48,153 nucleotides of DNA from Polaribacter sp. (GCA_018608545.1 JABAZI010000071.1:1-48153), one strand, 5' to 3'. Positions 1 to 9,791 are shown, counted from the stretch's first letter. Made by a program: numbers and translations. The notes: generated from the sequence alone by a model not told the origin.

Positions 1-1
1 C

Positions 2-868
2 TTACTATCTGAATCAACAGTATGGCTTTGGGATCAATCATCTTATGTTCAGAAGAACCTTGGATCTGATCTAGAAATTGCACCTGGTCAAGCATTTTTT
101 ATCTCAGCAAATACCTCAGGTAGTTTTGTTATTAGGGAGAGTATGCAAAGCCATAGTGCGGATACTTTTCAAAGAACAGTTGCTAAACCAGAAGTAGAGC
201 TTAGCTTGAGTAATGGAAAAGCAAGCAGAACAGCATCTATTTATTACATCGATGGAACTACCACTGGTTTTGACAATGGATATGACAGTTCTATCTTTGG
301 AGGTTTTGACAATGACTTTTCTTTATATACCCATGCAGTAGCCAATGGAACAGGAAGAAACTTAGGAATTCAGTCTTTACCAAAAGGAGAGTATCAAAAC
401 ATGATAATACCTGTAGGTGTCATTGCTGAATCTGGAAGTAGTTTAGAGTTTTCTGCAAGTTCAGAAAATTTACCAGAGGGTATTAAAATATACTTAGAGG
501 ACAGAGAAGAAAATACCTTTATCCGTTTAGATGCGTTAAATGCATCTTACAAACTTACTACAGAATCAGCTATAAATGGTGTTGGACGTTTTTATCTTCA
601 TACCAATCAAAGTGTTCTTAATATTAATGATGCTAGTTTAGACAATGTAAGTGTTTTTAAAGTAAATAATTCTTTAAGAATCGTTGGTTTACAACAAGGG
701 AGAGCATCTGTTAAATTATTTAATGTTCTTGGAAGACAAGTATTAAATACTGTTTTTGAATCTAATGGTACGAGAGATATTTCTTTACCAAGATTAGCGA
801 AAGGTGTTTACATTGTTCATTTAGAAACCGTAGAGGGTGCATTAAATAAGAAAATAATTTTAGAATAA
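2..868 (+). CDS. Secreted T9SS cargo protein, C-terminal part only
   Basis: The reading frame is open from the left edge of the window, so the true start lies outside and only about 288 C-terminal residues are seen. The first visible methionine (base 143) is internal. The last 65 or so residues have the features of a type IX secretion type A sorting domain: a beta-rich segment with the pattern 'VKLFNVLGRQV', then 'LAKGVYIVHLE' and a terminal 'KKIILE'. The product is therefore expected to be exported across the outer membrane and either anchored or released. The rest of the visible part is a beta-rich segment with no catalytic motif that I recognise, so the enzymatic or adhesive role of the missing N-terminal part cannot be inferred. 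It lies upstream of and in the same direction as a secreted glucanase gene. Confidence 0.85.
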   Translation, partial: LLSESTVWLWDQSSYVQKNLGSDLEIAPGQAFFISANTSGSFVIRESMQSHSADTFQRTVAKPEVELSLSNGKASRTASIYYIDGTTTGFDNGYDSSIFGGFDNDFSLYTHAVANGTGRNLGIQSLPKGEYQNMIIPVGVIAESGSSLEFSASSENLPEGIKIYLEDREENTFIRLDALNASYKLTTESAINGVGRFYLHTNQSVLNINDASLDNVSVFKVNNSLRIVGLQQGRASVKLFNVLGRQVLNTVFESNGTRDISLPRLAKGVYIVHLETVEGALNKKIILE

Positions 869-899
869 CTCATAAGAAATTTTATAAAAACGAATCATA

Positions 900-956
900 A
901 TGAAAAAACATATCGAAAATAATTCTCAAGAGATTACTCGTAAAGATGCTTTTTAA
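900..956 (+). pseudogene. Possible truncated remnant of a small flavobacterial protein gene
   Basis: A short frame begins with ATG 31 bases after the preceding cargo gene and reads MKKHIENNSQEITRKDAF before a TAA stop. From memory, this N-terminus resembles the opening of small proteins (pattern MKK...N.(Q/K)EITRKEA followed by a hydrophobic segment) that often follow T9SS cargo genes in Flavobacteriaceae. Here the frame stops after 18 residues and no continuation was found downstream, so it looks like a decayed copy. The resemblance is recalled, not computed, and the frame could be chance. Confidence 0.3.
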
Positions 957-1038
957 TTCATTTTTTATCATACTAAATAATTTCTTTCTGTTTCTATAAA
1001 GGAATCTTTCTTTCGTTTTGTATGGTATTTTTTTTAAA

Positions 1039-1167
1039 TAAAATTATTTGTAATGTATGTTCATTGTAGTGTTTTAAAATCTCAGATTTTTTTTTATGGT
1101 CGTTTTAGAGTAAAATTATTTGTGATGTATGTCTATTGTAGTGTTTTAAAATCTCAGACTTTTTTTT
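1039..1167. repeat. Two imperfect direct repeats of about 57 bp (period 72 bp)
   Basis: Copy one runs from 1039 to about 1095 and copy two from 1111 to about 1167. They differ at only about four positions. Both start TAAAATTATTTG, share TATTGTAGT-like and GTTTTAAAATCTCAGA segments, and end in a run of T. They lie in the 362-base spacer between the cargo gene and the GH81 gene. Apart from these repeats and the short frame at 900-956, I see no other gene or structured element in the spacer, and no clear TAnnTTTG promoter box before base 1231. Confidence 0.8.
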
Positions 1168-1230
1168 GTTATTCGTATTTTTATAGCATGTATATTAACA
1201 CTAAACTTTGATATTTTAACACTTTACTTT

Positions 1231-4200
1231 ATGTCAAAATATAATTTATTTATTTTTTTATTAGTATTTTTTAGTTTGTCTCACACGGCTCAAACAACTT
1301 CTGTAGGAAATGGTAGTTATACCAATTCTTATCCTGGTGCCGATAGCGCTGGTAGAAATGGATTTCCTTCTGGAGTTCCACAACTGTCCGGAAATGCTCA
1401 AGGGAAACCTGTACCAACCAATGATTGGTGGTCTAAATTGGTGAAAGAAGATCATGCAGGTAATTTGTTTAATTATCCAATGACAATGAAAACCACCAAT
1501 AAGGGTTTAATTGTTACCTATATTCCTTGGGGAGTTATAGGAGATTCAGCTCCTATTGAAGTGGGTTTAACAGGTTTAAACACAAATAAAGCTACTGTTT
1601 CTGATTATTCAGATTGGACGGTTACGATGAATTGGAAAGATAGTAACCATGAATTAAAAGCGACCTCAGGTATTGGGATGCCTTTTCTTTATTTTGAAAA
1701 GGACGATAATGATGTCGTTGAAATTAAAATCAACTCAGGGAATGTTACTATTTCAGGAGAATTATTAACGGTTCAAAATGCTTCAGACAATCAAGACTTT
1801 GTTTTTTACGCTCCTTCAGGAAGTTCTTGGTCTGCTTCAGGAAACACCTATACTTCGAGTTTAAATGGAAAAAATTATTGGTCGATGGTAATGTTGCCTC
1901 AAAATACTAGCAATGTTTCTGCAGTCGCTCAAGAATTAAAAAAATATGCATATATATTTCCTTCCAATACAAGTTCTTCGTGGAATTATGATGAGGAAAG
2001 CTCTAAATTAACTACCAATTTTGAAGTTACAACAGATGTCAAAGAAGGTACCAATACCAATATGTTATTAGGGTTGTTACCTCATCAATGGTATAATTTA
2101 ACTTCAAATTCACCCGTACCTAGTAGTTACTCCTATAGTTCTGTGAGAGGTGAGTTAAAAATGTTAGAAGGGAACAGTTTTACGGTTGAAAATACGTTCA
2201 AAGGAATTTTACCAACAATTCCCTACCTGGCAAATTACAGTAATGGATTTGATCCATCTGAGATGAATGCTAAAATTGCCAATATAGAAAATGATGGTTT
2301 GGCAGAATGGACAGATTCTTATAATGAAGGTCAGGTAATGAATCGTTTGGTTCAAACAGCAAGAATTGCAGATCAGACAGGTAATGTTGAAGCCAGAGAT
2401 AAAATGATCGCAACTCTAAAAGAGCGTTTGGAAGATTGGTTGAAATACCAATCAGGGGAAAAAGCTTTTTTATTTTACTATAACAACACTTGGTCTGCTT
2501 TGTTGGGGTATCCTTCAGGTCATGGACAAGATAATAATATTAATGATCACCATTTTCACTGGGGTTATTTTATTCATGCAGCTGCTTTTATGGAGCAATT
2601 TGAGCCAGGATGGTCGTCTAAATGGGGTGAGATGATCAATCTTTTAATTAGAGATGCAGCTTCAACCGATAGGAATGACACAAAGTTTCCGTTTTTGAGA
2701 AATTTCAGTCCGTATGCAGGTCATAGTTGGGCCAATGGGTTTGCTAGTTTTCCACAAGGAAATGACCAAGAATCTACTTCTGAAAGCATGCAGTTTGCCT
2801 CTTCATTAATACACTGGGGAACCATTACAGAGAATACCTCTATTAGAGATTTAGGAATTTATATTTATACCACAGAACAAACAGCTATTGAAGAATATTG
2901 GTTTGATGTGTATGAGCGTAACTTTCAATCAAATCAGCAATATAGTTTGGTTTCTAGAGTCTGGGGGAATTCTTATGATAATGGAACCTTTTGGACCTCA
3001 GATATTGCTGCCTCTTATGGTATAGAAATGTATCCAATTCATGGAGGTTCTTTCTATTTGGGACATGATCAAGAATATTCTACAAAATTGTGGAATGAAA
3101 TTACTTCAAAGACAGGTGTTTTAAGCCAGGAGGATAATGATAATTTATGGCATGATACCTATTGGAAATATTTGTCATTTACAAATCCTCAAGAGGCTGT
3201 AAATTTATACAATGCCTATCCAAATAGAAATTTAAAGTTTGGTATTTCTGATGCGCAAACATATCATTGGTTACATTCTGTAAACGCAATGGGGGTTATA
3301 GACGCTTCAATTACTGCAAATTACCCTATTGCCTCCGTTTTTAAACAAAATGGAGTCACTACCTATGTAGCTCATAATTATTCAGATTCAGAAATTACAG
3401 TCACGTATTCTGATGGTTTTCAGTTGGTCGTTCCTGCAAATAAAATGGCAACCAATAGAGACGCAACTGTTTCTGGGGTCATCAGTTCAGATTTCAATCA
3501 AGCCTATGTAAATGGGAGTGTAAATTTAACCCTTACCACTTCAGGAACGGGTGTTACAAAAGTTGACTTTTACGACGGAACCACTTTAATCGGTTCTAAA
3601 TCGGAAGCTCCTTTTGGGTTGAAAGCCAAAAATCTAATCGTTGGTGTTCATGGAATCTATGCAAAAGTATACCAAGGATCCAACTTTAATGTTTCTAATA
3701 TTATCAAAGTTCAAGTAGGAGAGCAAGCGCCATTTTTAGGAACTCCATTTGCAATACCAGGAATCATAGAGCCAGGAAATTACGATGTTTTTGAGGGAGC
3801 TATCGGGCAAAATATTGCCTATTTAGATTCTTCTCTAAATAATGAAGGAGATTACAGAACCCAAGAATATGTTGATGCAGTTTCTGACAACTCTGAAGGG
3901 AAAAACATTGGTTGGTTAACAAAAGGGGAGTGGTTGGAATATACTGTAGAGGTTGAAACTTCTGGAAAATATAATTTAAATTTTCGGTATGCTTCTGCAA
4001 ACTCTAATGGAGGTGGTCCTTTTTATCTAGAAATCGATGGGACTAAGATTAGTTCAAATATCAGTGTTCCTAGTTCAGGTGGCTGGGATAGTTGGGCGAG
4101 TAAAACAATTAATAACATAGAGTTTACCAAAGGAAAACATATTGTGAGGTTGGTAATTACTAATGGTGAATTTAATTTAGGGAAATTGAATTTTACTTAC

Positions 4201-5973
4201 AATGCGCCATTAGGCTATGTTCCTCCTGTTGCAGATGCAGGTGATAATGTTGTTGTTATTATGCCAGAAACTACAGCAATATTAGATGGTTCTTTGAGTA
4301 ATGATCCCGGGGGAGAGGCGATTACATATAATTGGGAACAAATTTATGGGCCCTCTGTAATTACTTTTAATGATGATAGTTTGGAATCTCCAACAATTAC
4401 GAATTTAGAAGAGGGTGTCTATAAGTTAAAATTAACGGTAGCTGATGGAACCTACACAGCTGCTGATGAGGTACTGGTTTTAGTGCAACAAACCTCAAAT
4501 TCTAACCCTACTGTAACCCTATCATCTCCAACAAATAATCAATCTTTTGCTCAAGGTACAGACATTGTAATTTCTGCTTCAGCATCCGATTTAGATGGAA
4601 CAATTTCCAAAGTAGAATTCTATGATGGAGACACTAAACTAGGAGAAGATACTACTTCACCATATAAGTATACTTGGACAGATGCCAATGTTGGTGCCCA
4701 CGAAATAAAAGCGATTGTAACAGATAACAATTCCGGACAAGGAACTTCCCAAACGGTGAATATTTCTGTAGTGAAAGTTACATCGTGTTCAGAGGCTTCC
4801 AGTGAAGCGTCAGAAGGATCCTTTTCAACAGGGTATACGGTTCTTTACGAAACTGTTGGGAATTCTGTTTCAGTAACCTTTGAACTGTTAGATAATAAAC
4901 CTGGAGTCGTTGCCTATTTATTTAAGCAGTCTCCCTTTGGAGAAACTCAAATGGAAAATATAGGAGGGCGAAAATTTAAAAAAACATTGGGAGGTTTAAC
5001 TACTGGAGAAACCATTTCATATGCCTGTAAGTTTGCCTATGCTGGAGGAATGGCTGTGACTAAATATATTAGTTATGTTGTAGGAAATGATTGCTCTGGA
5101 AGTAGTGCAGATGAGGAAGCTCCTGAGAATTTTACAGCTAGTATTGGAAGTAAAACATCTCGATCTATCGAAATTTTATTAAATGCGACAGATGATTCTG
5201 GTAGTGTTGTATATACCGTTTTGTATGGTTCAAGTTCACAGGATATAAAAGGAGATTCTGGTGTTGAAACCTCTTTAATCATCAATAATCTAACTCCTGA
5301 AACCTCATATACATTTAATGTAAATGCAAAAGATATGATCGGGAATGCTGCGTCTAACAATTCAATAGTTCTTCAAGCAACTACGACAGAGGATACCAAC
5401 ACATCCTGTTCTGGTTCATCTGGAGAAGCTCAGCAAGGCGCTTTTAGTTCGGGATATTCTTATAATTTTGAAACAATTGGAACCAACGTAAAGTTTACTT
5501 TTGAGTTGCTAGATACAGATAAAACTGGTGTTGTAGCATACTTATGGAAACAAACTCCTTTTGGAGAAATTCAAATGGACAATGCAGGTGGAAAAAAGTT
5601 TACAAAAACAGTTGGTGGTTTTACAAATGGAGAAACCATTCGTTACGCTTGTAAATTTGGTTTTGCTGGTGGGTTAGCGGTAACAAAATATTTTTCATAT
5701 AAGGTGGGTGATAATTGTCCATTAAATATAGAAGAGAACATACTAATGCAATCAGTTAGATTATTTCCAAACCCTGCTAAAAGTATTATAAATATAGATT
5801 CACCCTTAAGAACCCTAGAAAAGGTTGAAATTTATTCTTTACTTGGTAAAAAGTTAAAAGTAGTTCATTCAAATATAGAATACATCCATGTTGATGACTT
5901 GTCTAGTGGACTATATTTAATTAAGGTTTTCTCTAAAGAAGGATATTTTGTAACAAAATTTATGAAAGAGTAA
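1231..5973 (+). CDS. Secreted multidomain GH81 endo-beta-1,3-glucanase with T9SS sorting domain
   Basis: This 1580-residue protein is predicted to cut internal beta-1,3-glucosidic bonds (laminarin- or callose-like glucans) outside the cell. It has a signal peptide at residues 1-20, then a GH81 catalytic region at about 45-745. That region contains NDHHFHWGYF with the candidate general acid Asp439, and a Tyr-Ala-Gly-His-Ser-Trp stretch followed by NDQESTSES with Glu514 and Glu518. The spacing fits the catalytic Asp and paired Glu of known GH81 enzymes. Further domains in order are an Ig-like domain (751-831), a CBM6-type carbohydrate-binding domain (840-989), a PKD-like domain (998-1086), a second Ig-like domain (1091-1181), a cysteine-bounded module (1186-1288), an FN3-like domain (1296-1387), a second copy of the cysteine-bounded module (1393-1496) and a type A sorting domain (about 1505-1580). 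No SusC/SusD pair lies beside it. The family call is firm; the identity of the two repeated modules is not. Confidence 0.93.
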   Translation: MSKYNLFIFLLVFFSLSHTAQTTSVGNGSYTNSYPGADSAGRNGFPSGVPQLSGNAQGKPVPTNDWWSKLVKEDHAGNLFNYPMTMKTTNKGLIVTYIPWGVIGDSAPIEVGLTGLNTNKATVSDYSDWTVTMNWKDSNHELKATSGIGMPFLYFEKDDNDVVEIKINSGNVTISGELLTVQNASDNQDFVFYAPSGSSWSASGNTYTSSLNGKNYWSMVMLPQNTSNVSAVAQELKKYAYIFPSNTSSSWNYDEESSKLTTNFEVTTDVKEGTNTNMLLGLLPHQWYNLTSNSPVPSSYSYSSVRGELKMLEGNSFTVENTFKGILPTIPYLANYSNGFDPSEMNAKIANIENDGLAEWTDSYNEGQVMNRLVQTARIADQTGNVEARDKMIATLKERLEDWLKYQSGEKAFLFYYNNTWSALLGYPSGHGQDNNINDHHFHWGYFIHAAAFMEQFEPGWSSKWGEMINLLIRDAASTDRNDTKFPFLRNFSPYAGHSWANGFASFPQGNDQESTSESMQFASSLIHWGTITENTSIRDLGIYIYTTEQTAIEEYWFDVYERNFQSNQQYSLVSRVWGNSYDNGTFWTSDIAASYGIEMYPIHGGSFYLGHDQEYSTKLWNEITSKTGVLSQEDNDNLWHDTYWKYLSFTNPQEAVNLYNAYPNRNLKFGISDAQTYHWLHSVNAMGVIDASITANYPIASVFKQNGVTTYVAHNYSDSEITVTYSDGFQLVVPANKMATNRDATVSGVISSDFNQAYVNGSVNLTLTTSGTGVTKVDFYDGTTLIGSKSEAPFGLKAKNLIVGVHGIYAKVYQGSNFNVSNIIKVQVGEQAPFLGTPFAIPGIIEPGNYDVFEGAIGQNIAYLDSSLNNEGDYRTQEYVDAVSDNSEGKNIGWLTKGEWLEYTVEVETSGKYNLNFRYASANSNGGGPFYLEIDGTKISSNISVPSSGGWDSWASKTINNIEFTKGKHIVRLVITNGEFNLGKLNFTYNAPLGYVPPVADAGDNVVVIMPETTAILDGSLSNDPGGEAITYNWEQIYGPSVITFNDDSLESPTITNLEEGVYKLKLTVADGTYTAADEVLVLVQQTSNSNPTVTLSSPTNNQSFAQGTDIVISASASDLDGTISKVEFYDGDTKLGEDTTSPYKYTWTDANVGAHEIKAIVTDNNSGQGTSQTVNISVVKVTSCSEASSEASEGSFSTGYTVLYETVGNSVSVTFELLDNKPGVVAYLFKQSPFGETQMENIGGRKFKKTLGGLTTGETISYACKFAYAGGMAVTKYISYVVGNDCSGSSADEEAPENFTASIGSKTSRSIEILLNATDDSGSVVYTVLYGSSSQDIKGDSGVETSLIINNLTPETSYTFNVNAKDMIGNAASNNSIVLQATTTEDTNTSCSGSSGEAQQGAFSSGYSYNFETIGTNVKFTFELLDTDKTGVVAYLWKQTPFGEIQMDNAGGKKFTKTVGGFTNGETIRYACKFGFAGGLAVTKYFSYKVGDNCPLNIEENILMQSVRLFPNPAKSIINIDSPLRTLEKVEIYSLLGKKLKVVHSNIEYIHVDDLSSGLYLIKVFSKEGYFVTKFMKE

Positions 5974-5992
5974 AACGAAGTGATCCTTCACT

Positions 5993-6027
5993 AAAAAAAC
6001 CGTTTAGAATTTCTAAACGGTTTTTTT
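5993..6027. terminator. Bidirectional rho-independent terminator
   Basis: An 8-bp stem CCGTTTAG/CTAAACGG (6000-6007 with 6013-6020) has a short loop and is flanked by an A-run on the left and a T-run on the right. It can therefore end transcription of both the glucanase gene and the convergent secA. Confidence 0.9.
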
Positions 6028-6049
6028 ATTGAAGCTTTTTAAAACTAGG

Positions 6050-9000
6050 TTATTTTTGAATGAGAACCCATGATCCTTTTTCAATTAAAGGAATTGCTTG
6101 TTTAAATTTCACTTCTTTTTCTTCACCACTCATGATATTTTTAATAGTAACTTTCTCGTTTCTACCAATTTTTGGTTGTTCTCTTACGATAGTTTCAACA
6201 GGTTCAGAAGATGGTTGTCTAGAGTTTTGAATGGCTTGTTCAGAAGTGTTTTGAACAGAAGCTTTACTTGTATTTAAGCGCGCTCTTTTTTGTTGACGTG
6301 CCTCAGAAATTTGATTTTTATCTTGTGTAGGTAACTCTCCTTTAAACAAGAAAGATAGCACTTCTCTGTTTATTTGATCAACAGTGACTTTGAATAATTC
6401 AAAGGCTTCAAATTTATAGATTAATAAGGGGTCTTTTTGTTCATAAGATGCATTTTGAACCGATTGCTTTAAATCATCCATTTTACGTAAATGATCTTTC
6501 CATTTTTCGTCAATAATGGCGAGCGTAATATTTTTTTCGAAATCTGTAATTAAGGTTTTTCCATCACTTTCATAAGCCTCCTTTAGGTTTGTGACCACCT
6601 GTAAAGATTTAATTCCATCTGTAAAAGGAACTACGATTCGTTCATAGCGATCTCCTTCATTTTCAAAAACATCTTTGATAACAGGAAATGCTAAAACAGC
6701 ATTTCTTTCAATTTTATTTTTGTAATGTTCAGTAACAAATTCATATAATTTATTCGTGAGTTCTTTTTCAGTCAATGCTCCAAACTCTTCTTCAGTAAAA
6801 GGAGATGTCATTGAAGAAAAACGAATTAATTCGAATTCAAAATTCTGAAAATCTTTAGCGTTTTTGTTTGAGTTAATGATAGATTCGCAGGTGTCATAGA
6901 TCATGTTTGCGATGTCTACTTGCAATCGTTTTCCATCCAATGCATGACGTCTTCTTTTGTAAACAAATTCACGTTGAGAGTTCATGATATCGTCATACTC
7001 TAACAATCTCTTTCTAATCCCAAAATTATTTTCTTCGACTTTCTTTTGTGCTCTTTCAATAGATTTGGTGATCATAGAGTGTTGAATTACCTCGCCCTCT
7101 TTTAACCCCATTCTATCCATCATCTTAGCAATTCTGTCAGAACCGAATAAACGCATTAAGTTGTCATCTAAAGCTACATAAAATTGAGAAGAACCAACGT
7201 CTCCTTGTCTTCCTGCACGTCCTCTTAACTGTCTATCTACACGCCTAGAATCGTGTCTTTCGGTACCAATAATTGCCAGACCACCAGCATTTTTTACTTC
7301 CTCAGATAATTTTATATCTGTTCCACGACCAGCCATGTTGGTTGCAATTGTAACCACCCCAGGCTTTCCAGCCTCAGCGACAACATCTGCCTCTCGTTTG
7401 TGTAGTTTTGCATTCAGAATATTATGAGGAATTTTACGCATTTGTAGCATTCTTCCTAATAATTCAGAGATTTCCACTGAGGTTGTACCAACTAAAACAG
7501 GTCTTTTTTGTGCTACTAGTTTTACGATGTCTTCAATAACAGCTTGGTATTTTTCACGGGCTGTTTTGTAAATTAAATCTTCTTCATCGTTTCTTTGAAT
7601 CGGTTTGTTTGTTGGAATTTCAACTACATCTAACTTGTAAATTTCCCACAATTCACCCGCTTCTGTAATTGCAGTTCCCGTCATTCCAGAAAGCTTTCTG
7701 TACATTCTAAAATAATTCTGTAAAGTAACAGTAGCAAAGGTTTGCGTAGCATCTTCAATTTTTACATTTTCTTTCGCTTCAATTGCTTGGTGTAATCCAT
7801 CAGAATAACGACGACCGTCCATGATACGACCTGTTTGTTCATCAACAATCATTACTTTATTTTCCATTACCACATACTCAACGTCTTTTTCAAAAACAGT
7901 ATATGCTTTTAAAAGTTGATTCATTGTATGAATTCGTTCACTTTTAATATTAAAGTCTTTGTATAGTTCTTCTTTTTGTGATGCTTTTTCTTCAGAATTC
8001 ATTTCTGAAGTATCTATTTCTCCAATTTTAACTCCTATATCCGGTAGAATAAAAAAGTTGTCATTGGACGTTTTTTTAGATAAATCAGCAATACCCTTAT
8101 CTGTTAAATCGATTTGATTATTTTTTTCTTCCACGACAAACCATAAATCTTCATCAATTTCTGGCATTAATTTATTGTTGTCTTGCATGTAAAAATTTTC
8201 TGTTTTTTGCAAGACCTGTTTAACTCCTTCTTGTGATAAAAATTTAATTAAAGCTTTATTTTTAGGCAAACCTCTGTACACTCGTAGAAGTAGGAATCCA
8301 CCCTCCTTATCATTTCCTTCTGAGATTAATTTTTTAGCTTCAGCGAGAACACCTACTAAGTGTTGTTTTTGCAAAGTAACTAAATCAGACACTAATGGTT
8401 TTAATTCGTTAAATTCATGCTGATCTCCCTGAGGTACAGCTCCTGAAATGATTAACGGAGTTCTTGCGTCGTCAATTAGAACAGAATCTACTTCATCAAT
8501 AATGGCATAATTTGGAGTTCTTTGTACCAAATCATCTTTAGAACTAGCCATATTATCACGTAAGTAATCGAAACCAAATTCGTTGTTTGTTCCGTATGTA
8601 ATATCTGCATTGTAGGCTTTTCTCCGTGCATCAGAGTTTGGTTGATGATAATCAATACAATCGGTCGTAAAACCATGAAACTCAAAAATAGGAGCCATCC
8701 AGGCTTTATCTCGCTTTGCTAAGTAATCATTAACAGTAACTAAGTGTACCCCATTTCCAGTTAAAGCATTCAAGTATACAGGGAGGGTAGAAACTAATGT
8801 TTTTCCTTCACCAGTCATCATTTCTGCAACTTTACCTTGATGTAAAACAGAACCACCTATTAACTGGACATCGTAATGAACCATGTCCCAAGTAATTGGT
8901 TTTCCCGCTGCATCCCATGAATTCGACCAATAAGCCAGCTCGTCTTTTAAAGTAATATTTTCTCTTTCTGCAGATAATTCTCTATCGTAAGGAGTTGCTG

Positions 9001-9391
9001 TTACTTCAATTTCTTCGTTTTCGACAAATCGTTTTGCAGTTTCTTTAACTACCGCAAAAGCCTCTGGCATAATTTCAATTAATATTCCTTCAGAAATAGT
9101 GTATGCTTCGTCTTTTAGAGTATCTATTTCTGCATAAATATCTTCTTGTCGGTCTATTTGTGCAGTTTTAGCTTCTTCTTCTAGCGTTGCAATTTGATCA
9201 TCAACTTCTTTGGTAGCATTTTTGAGCTTGTTTTTAAACGCTCTTGTTTTATCACGAAGTTCATCATGAGAAAGTTTAGAAAAAGCCAGTTCGAATTTAT
9301 TTACATTTTCTATTACTGGTTGTAGTCCTTTTAAATCTTTTTGTTGCTTATCGCCTACAAAAAGCTTTATAACTGAATTTAAAATACTCAT
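6050..9391 (-). CDS. secA: Preprotein translocase ATPase SecA
   Basis: SecA is the motor that drives unfolded preproteins through the SecYEG channel in the inner membrane. The 1113-residue product is the usual length for Bacteroidetes, which carry insertions relative to the E. coli protein. Visible motifs are the Walker A MTGEGKT (residues 192-198), the Walker B/DEAD-like DEVD (299-302) within a conserved IIDEVDSVLIDDARTPLI stretch, and the helicase motif region TNMAGRGTDIKL followed by IGTERHDSRRVDRQLRGRAG. The C-terminus ends in a short conserved basic and hydrophobic tail and lacks the CxC...CH zinc motif that binds SecB in proteobacteria. The start is the ATG at 9391. A terminator separates it from the upstream DUF2795 gene, so it probably has its own promoter in 9392-9477, though I see no consensus box there. 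Confidence 0.98.
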   Translation of the reverse strand: MSILNSVIKLFVGDKQQKDLKGLQPVIENVNKFELAFSKLSHDELRDKTRAFKNKLKNATKEVDDQIATLEEEAKTAQIDRQEDIYAEIDTLKDEAYTISEGILIEIMPEAFAVVKETAKRFVENEEIEVTATPYDRELSAERENITLKDELAYWSNSWDAAGKPITWDMVHYDVQLIGGSVLHQGKVAEMMTGEGKTLVSTLPVYLNALTGNGVHLVTVNDYLAKRDKAWMAPIFEFHGFTTDCIDYHQPNSDARRKAYNADITYGTNNEFGFDYLRDNMASSKDDLVQRTPNYAIIDEVDSVLIDDARTPLIISGAVPQGDQHEFNELKPLVSDLVTLQKQHLVGVLAEAKKLISEGNDKEGGFLLLRVYRGLPKNKALIKFLSQEGVKQVLQKTENFYMQDNNKLMPEIDEDLWFVVEEKNNQIDLTDKGIADLSKKTSNDNFFILPDIGVKIGEIDTSEMNSEEKASQKEELYKDFNIKSERIHTMNQLLKAYTVFEKDVEYVVMENKVMIVDEQTGRIMDGRRYSDGLHQAIEAKENVKIEDATQTFATVTLQNYFRMYRKLSGMTGTAITEAGELWEIYKLDVVEIPTNKPIQRNDEEDLIYKTAREKYQAVIEDIVKLVAQKRPVLVGTTSVEISELLGRMLQMRKIPHNILNAKLHKREADVVAEAGKPGVVTIATNMAGRGTDIKLSEEVKNAGGLAIIGTERHDSRRVDRQLRGRAGRQGDVGSSQFYVALDDNLMRLFGSDRIAKMMDRMGLKEGEVIQHSMITKSIERAQKKVEENNFGIRKRLLEYDDIMNSQREFVYKRRRHALDGKRLQVDIANMIYDTCESIINSNKNAKDFQNFEFELIRFSSMTSPFTEEEFGALTEKELTNKLYEFVTEHYKNKIERNAVLAFPVIKDVFENEGDRYERIVVPFTDGIKSLQVVTNLKEAYESDGKTLITDFEKNITLAIIDEKWKDHLRKMDDLKQSVQNASYEQKDPLLIYKFEAFELFKVTVDQINREVLSFLFKGELPTQDKNQISEARQQKRARLNTSKASVQNTSEQAIQNSRQPSSEPVETIVREQPKIGRNEKVTIKNIMSGEEKEVKFKQAIPLIEKGSWVLIQK

Positions 9392-9477
9392 TATCTATTC
9401 GTTTTTCAGTTATTTACATAACTGTGTTATTTCTATTGGAATTCAAGTTTTTTCAACCCGATTTTTTCTTTTCATTG

Positions 9478-9503
9478 AAAAAAAAAAGCCTCTTTAGAGA
9501 CTT
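9478..9503 (-). terminator. Rho-independent terminator after the DUF2795 gene
   Basis: Read on the minus strand, AGTCTC-TAAA-GAGGCT forms a 6-bp stem with one G-U pair, followed by a long T-run (A-run on the plus strand, ending at 9486). It lies just after the DUF2795 stop codon and before secA. Confidence 0.75.
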
Positions 9504-9518
9504 AATATTTTTGCAGAG

Positions 9519-9740
9519 TTAGTATTCATCTTCATTCCAAAGATAATCATCTTCGGTCGGATAATCAGGCCAAATCTCAACAATTGAGTCATATGAATCG
9601 CCTTCATCTTCAATATCTTGAAGATTTTCTACCACTTCTAGCGGTGCCCCAGTTCTAATCCCGTAATCTATCAACTCATCTTTGGTTGCTGGCCAAGGTG
9701 CGTCTGCTAAATAAGATGCTAATTCTAACGTCCAATACAT
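9519..9740 (-). CDS. DUF2795 family small acidic protein
   Basis: The 73-residue protein belongs by sequence to the DUF2795 family, whose function is unknown. It is short, soluble and acidic at the C-terminus, which is rich in Asp, Glu and Tyr. The N-terminal half (MYWTLELASYLADAPWPATKDELIDY, described here only by its Trp, Leu and Pro landmarks) fits the helical family core with an Ala-Pro-Trp-Pro-Ala turn. It sits directly upstream of secA on the same strand, but a terminator lies between them, so co-transcription is probably limited. A well-formed promoter precedes it. No catalytic residues are evident. Confidence 0.8.
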   Translation of the reverse strand: MYWTLELASYLADAPWPATKDELIDYGIRTGAPLEVVENLQDIEDEGDSYDSIVEIWPDYPTEDDYLWNEDEY

Positions 9741-9761
9741 TTCTTAGTTATTTAATTTGTG

Positions 9762-9791
9762 CAAAAATAATTTTTTTACGCAATTATGCAA
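9762..9791 (-). promoter_or_regulatory. Bacteroidetes-type promoter for the DUF2795 gene
   Basis: On the minus strand there is a -33 TTG (9791-9789), a 19-base spacer, and a -7 box TATTTTTG (9769-9762) that matches TAnnTTTG exactly. The start codon follows about 20 bases downstream. Confidence 0.65.
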
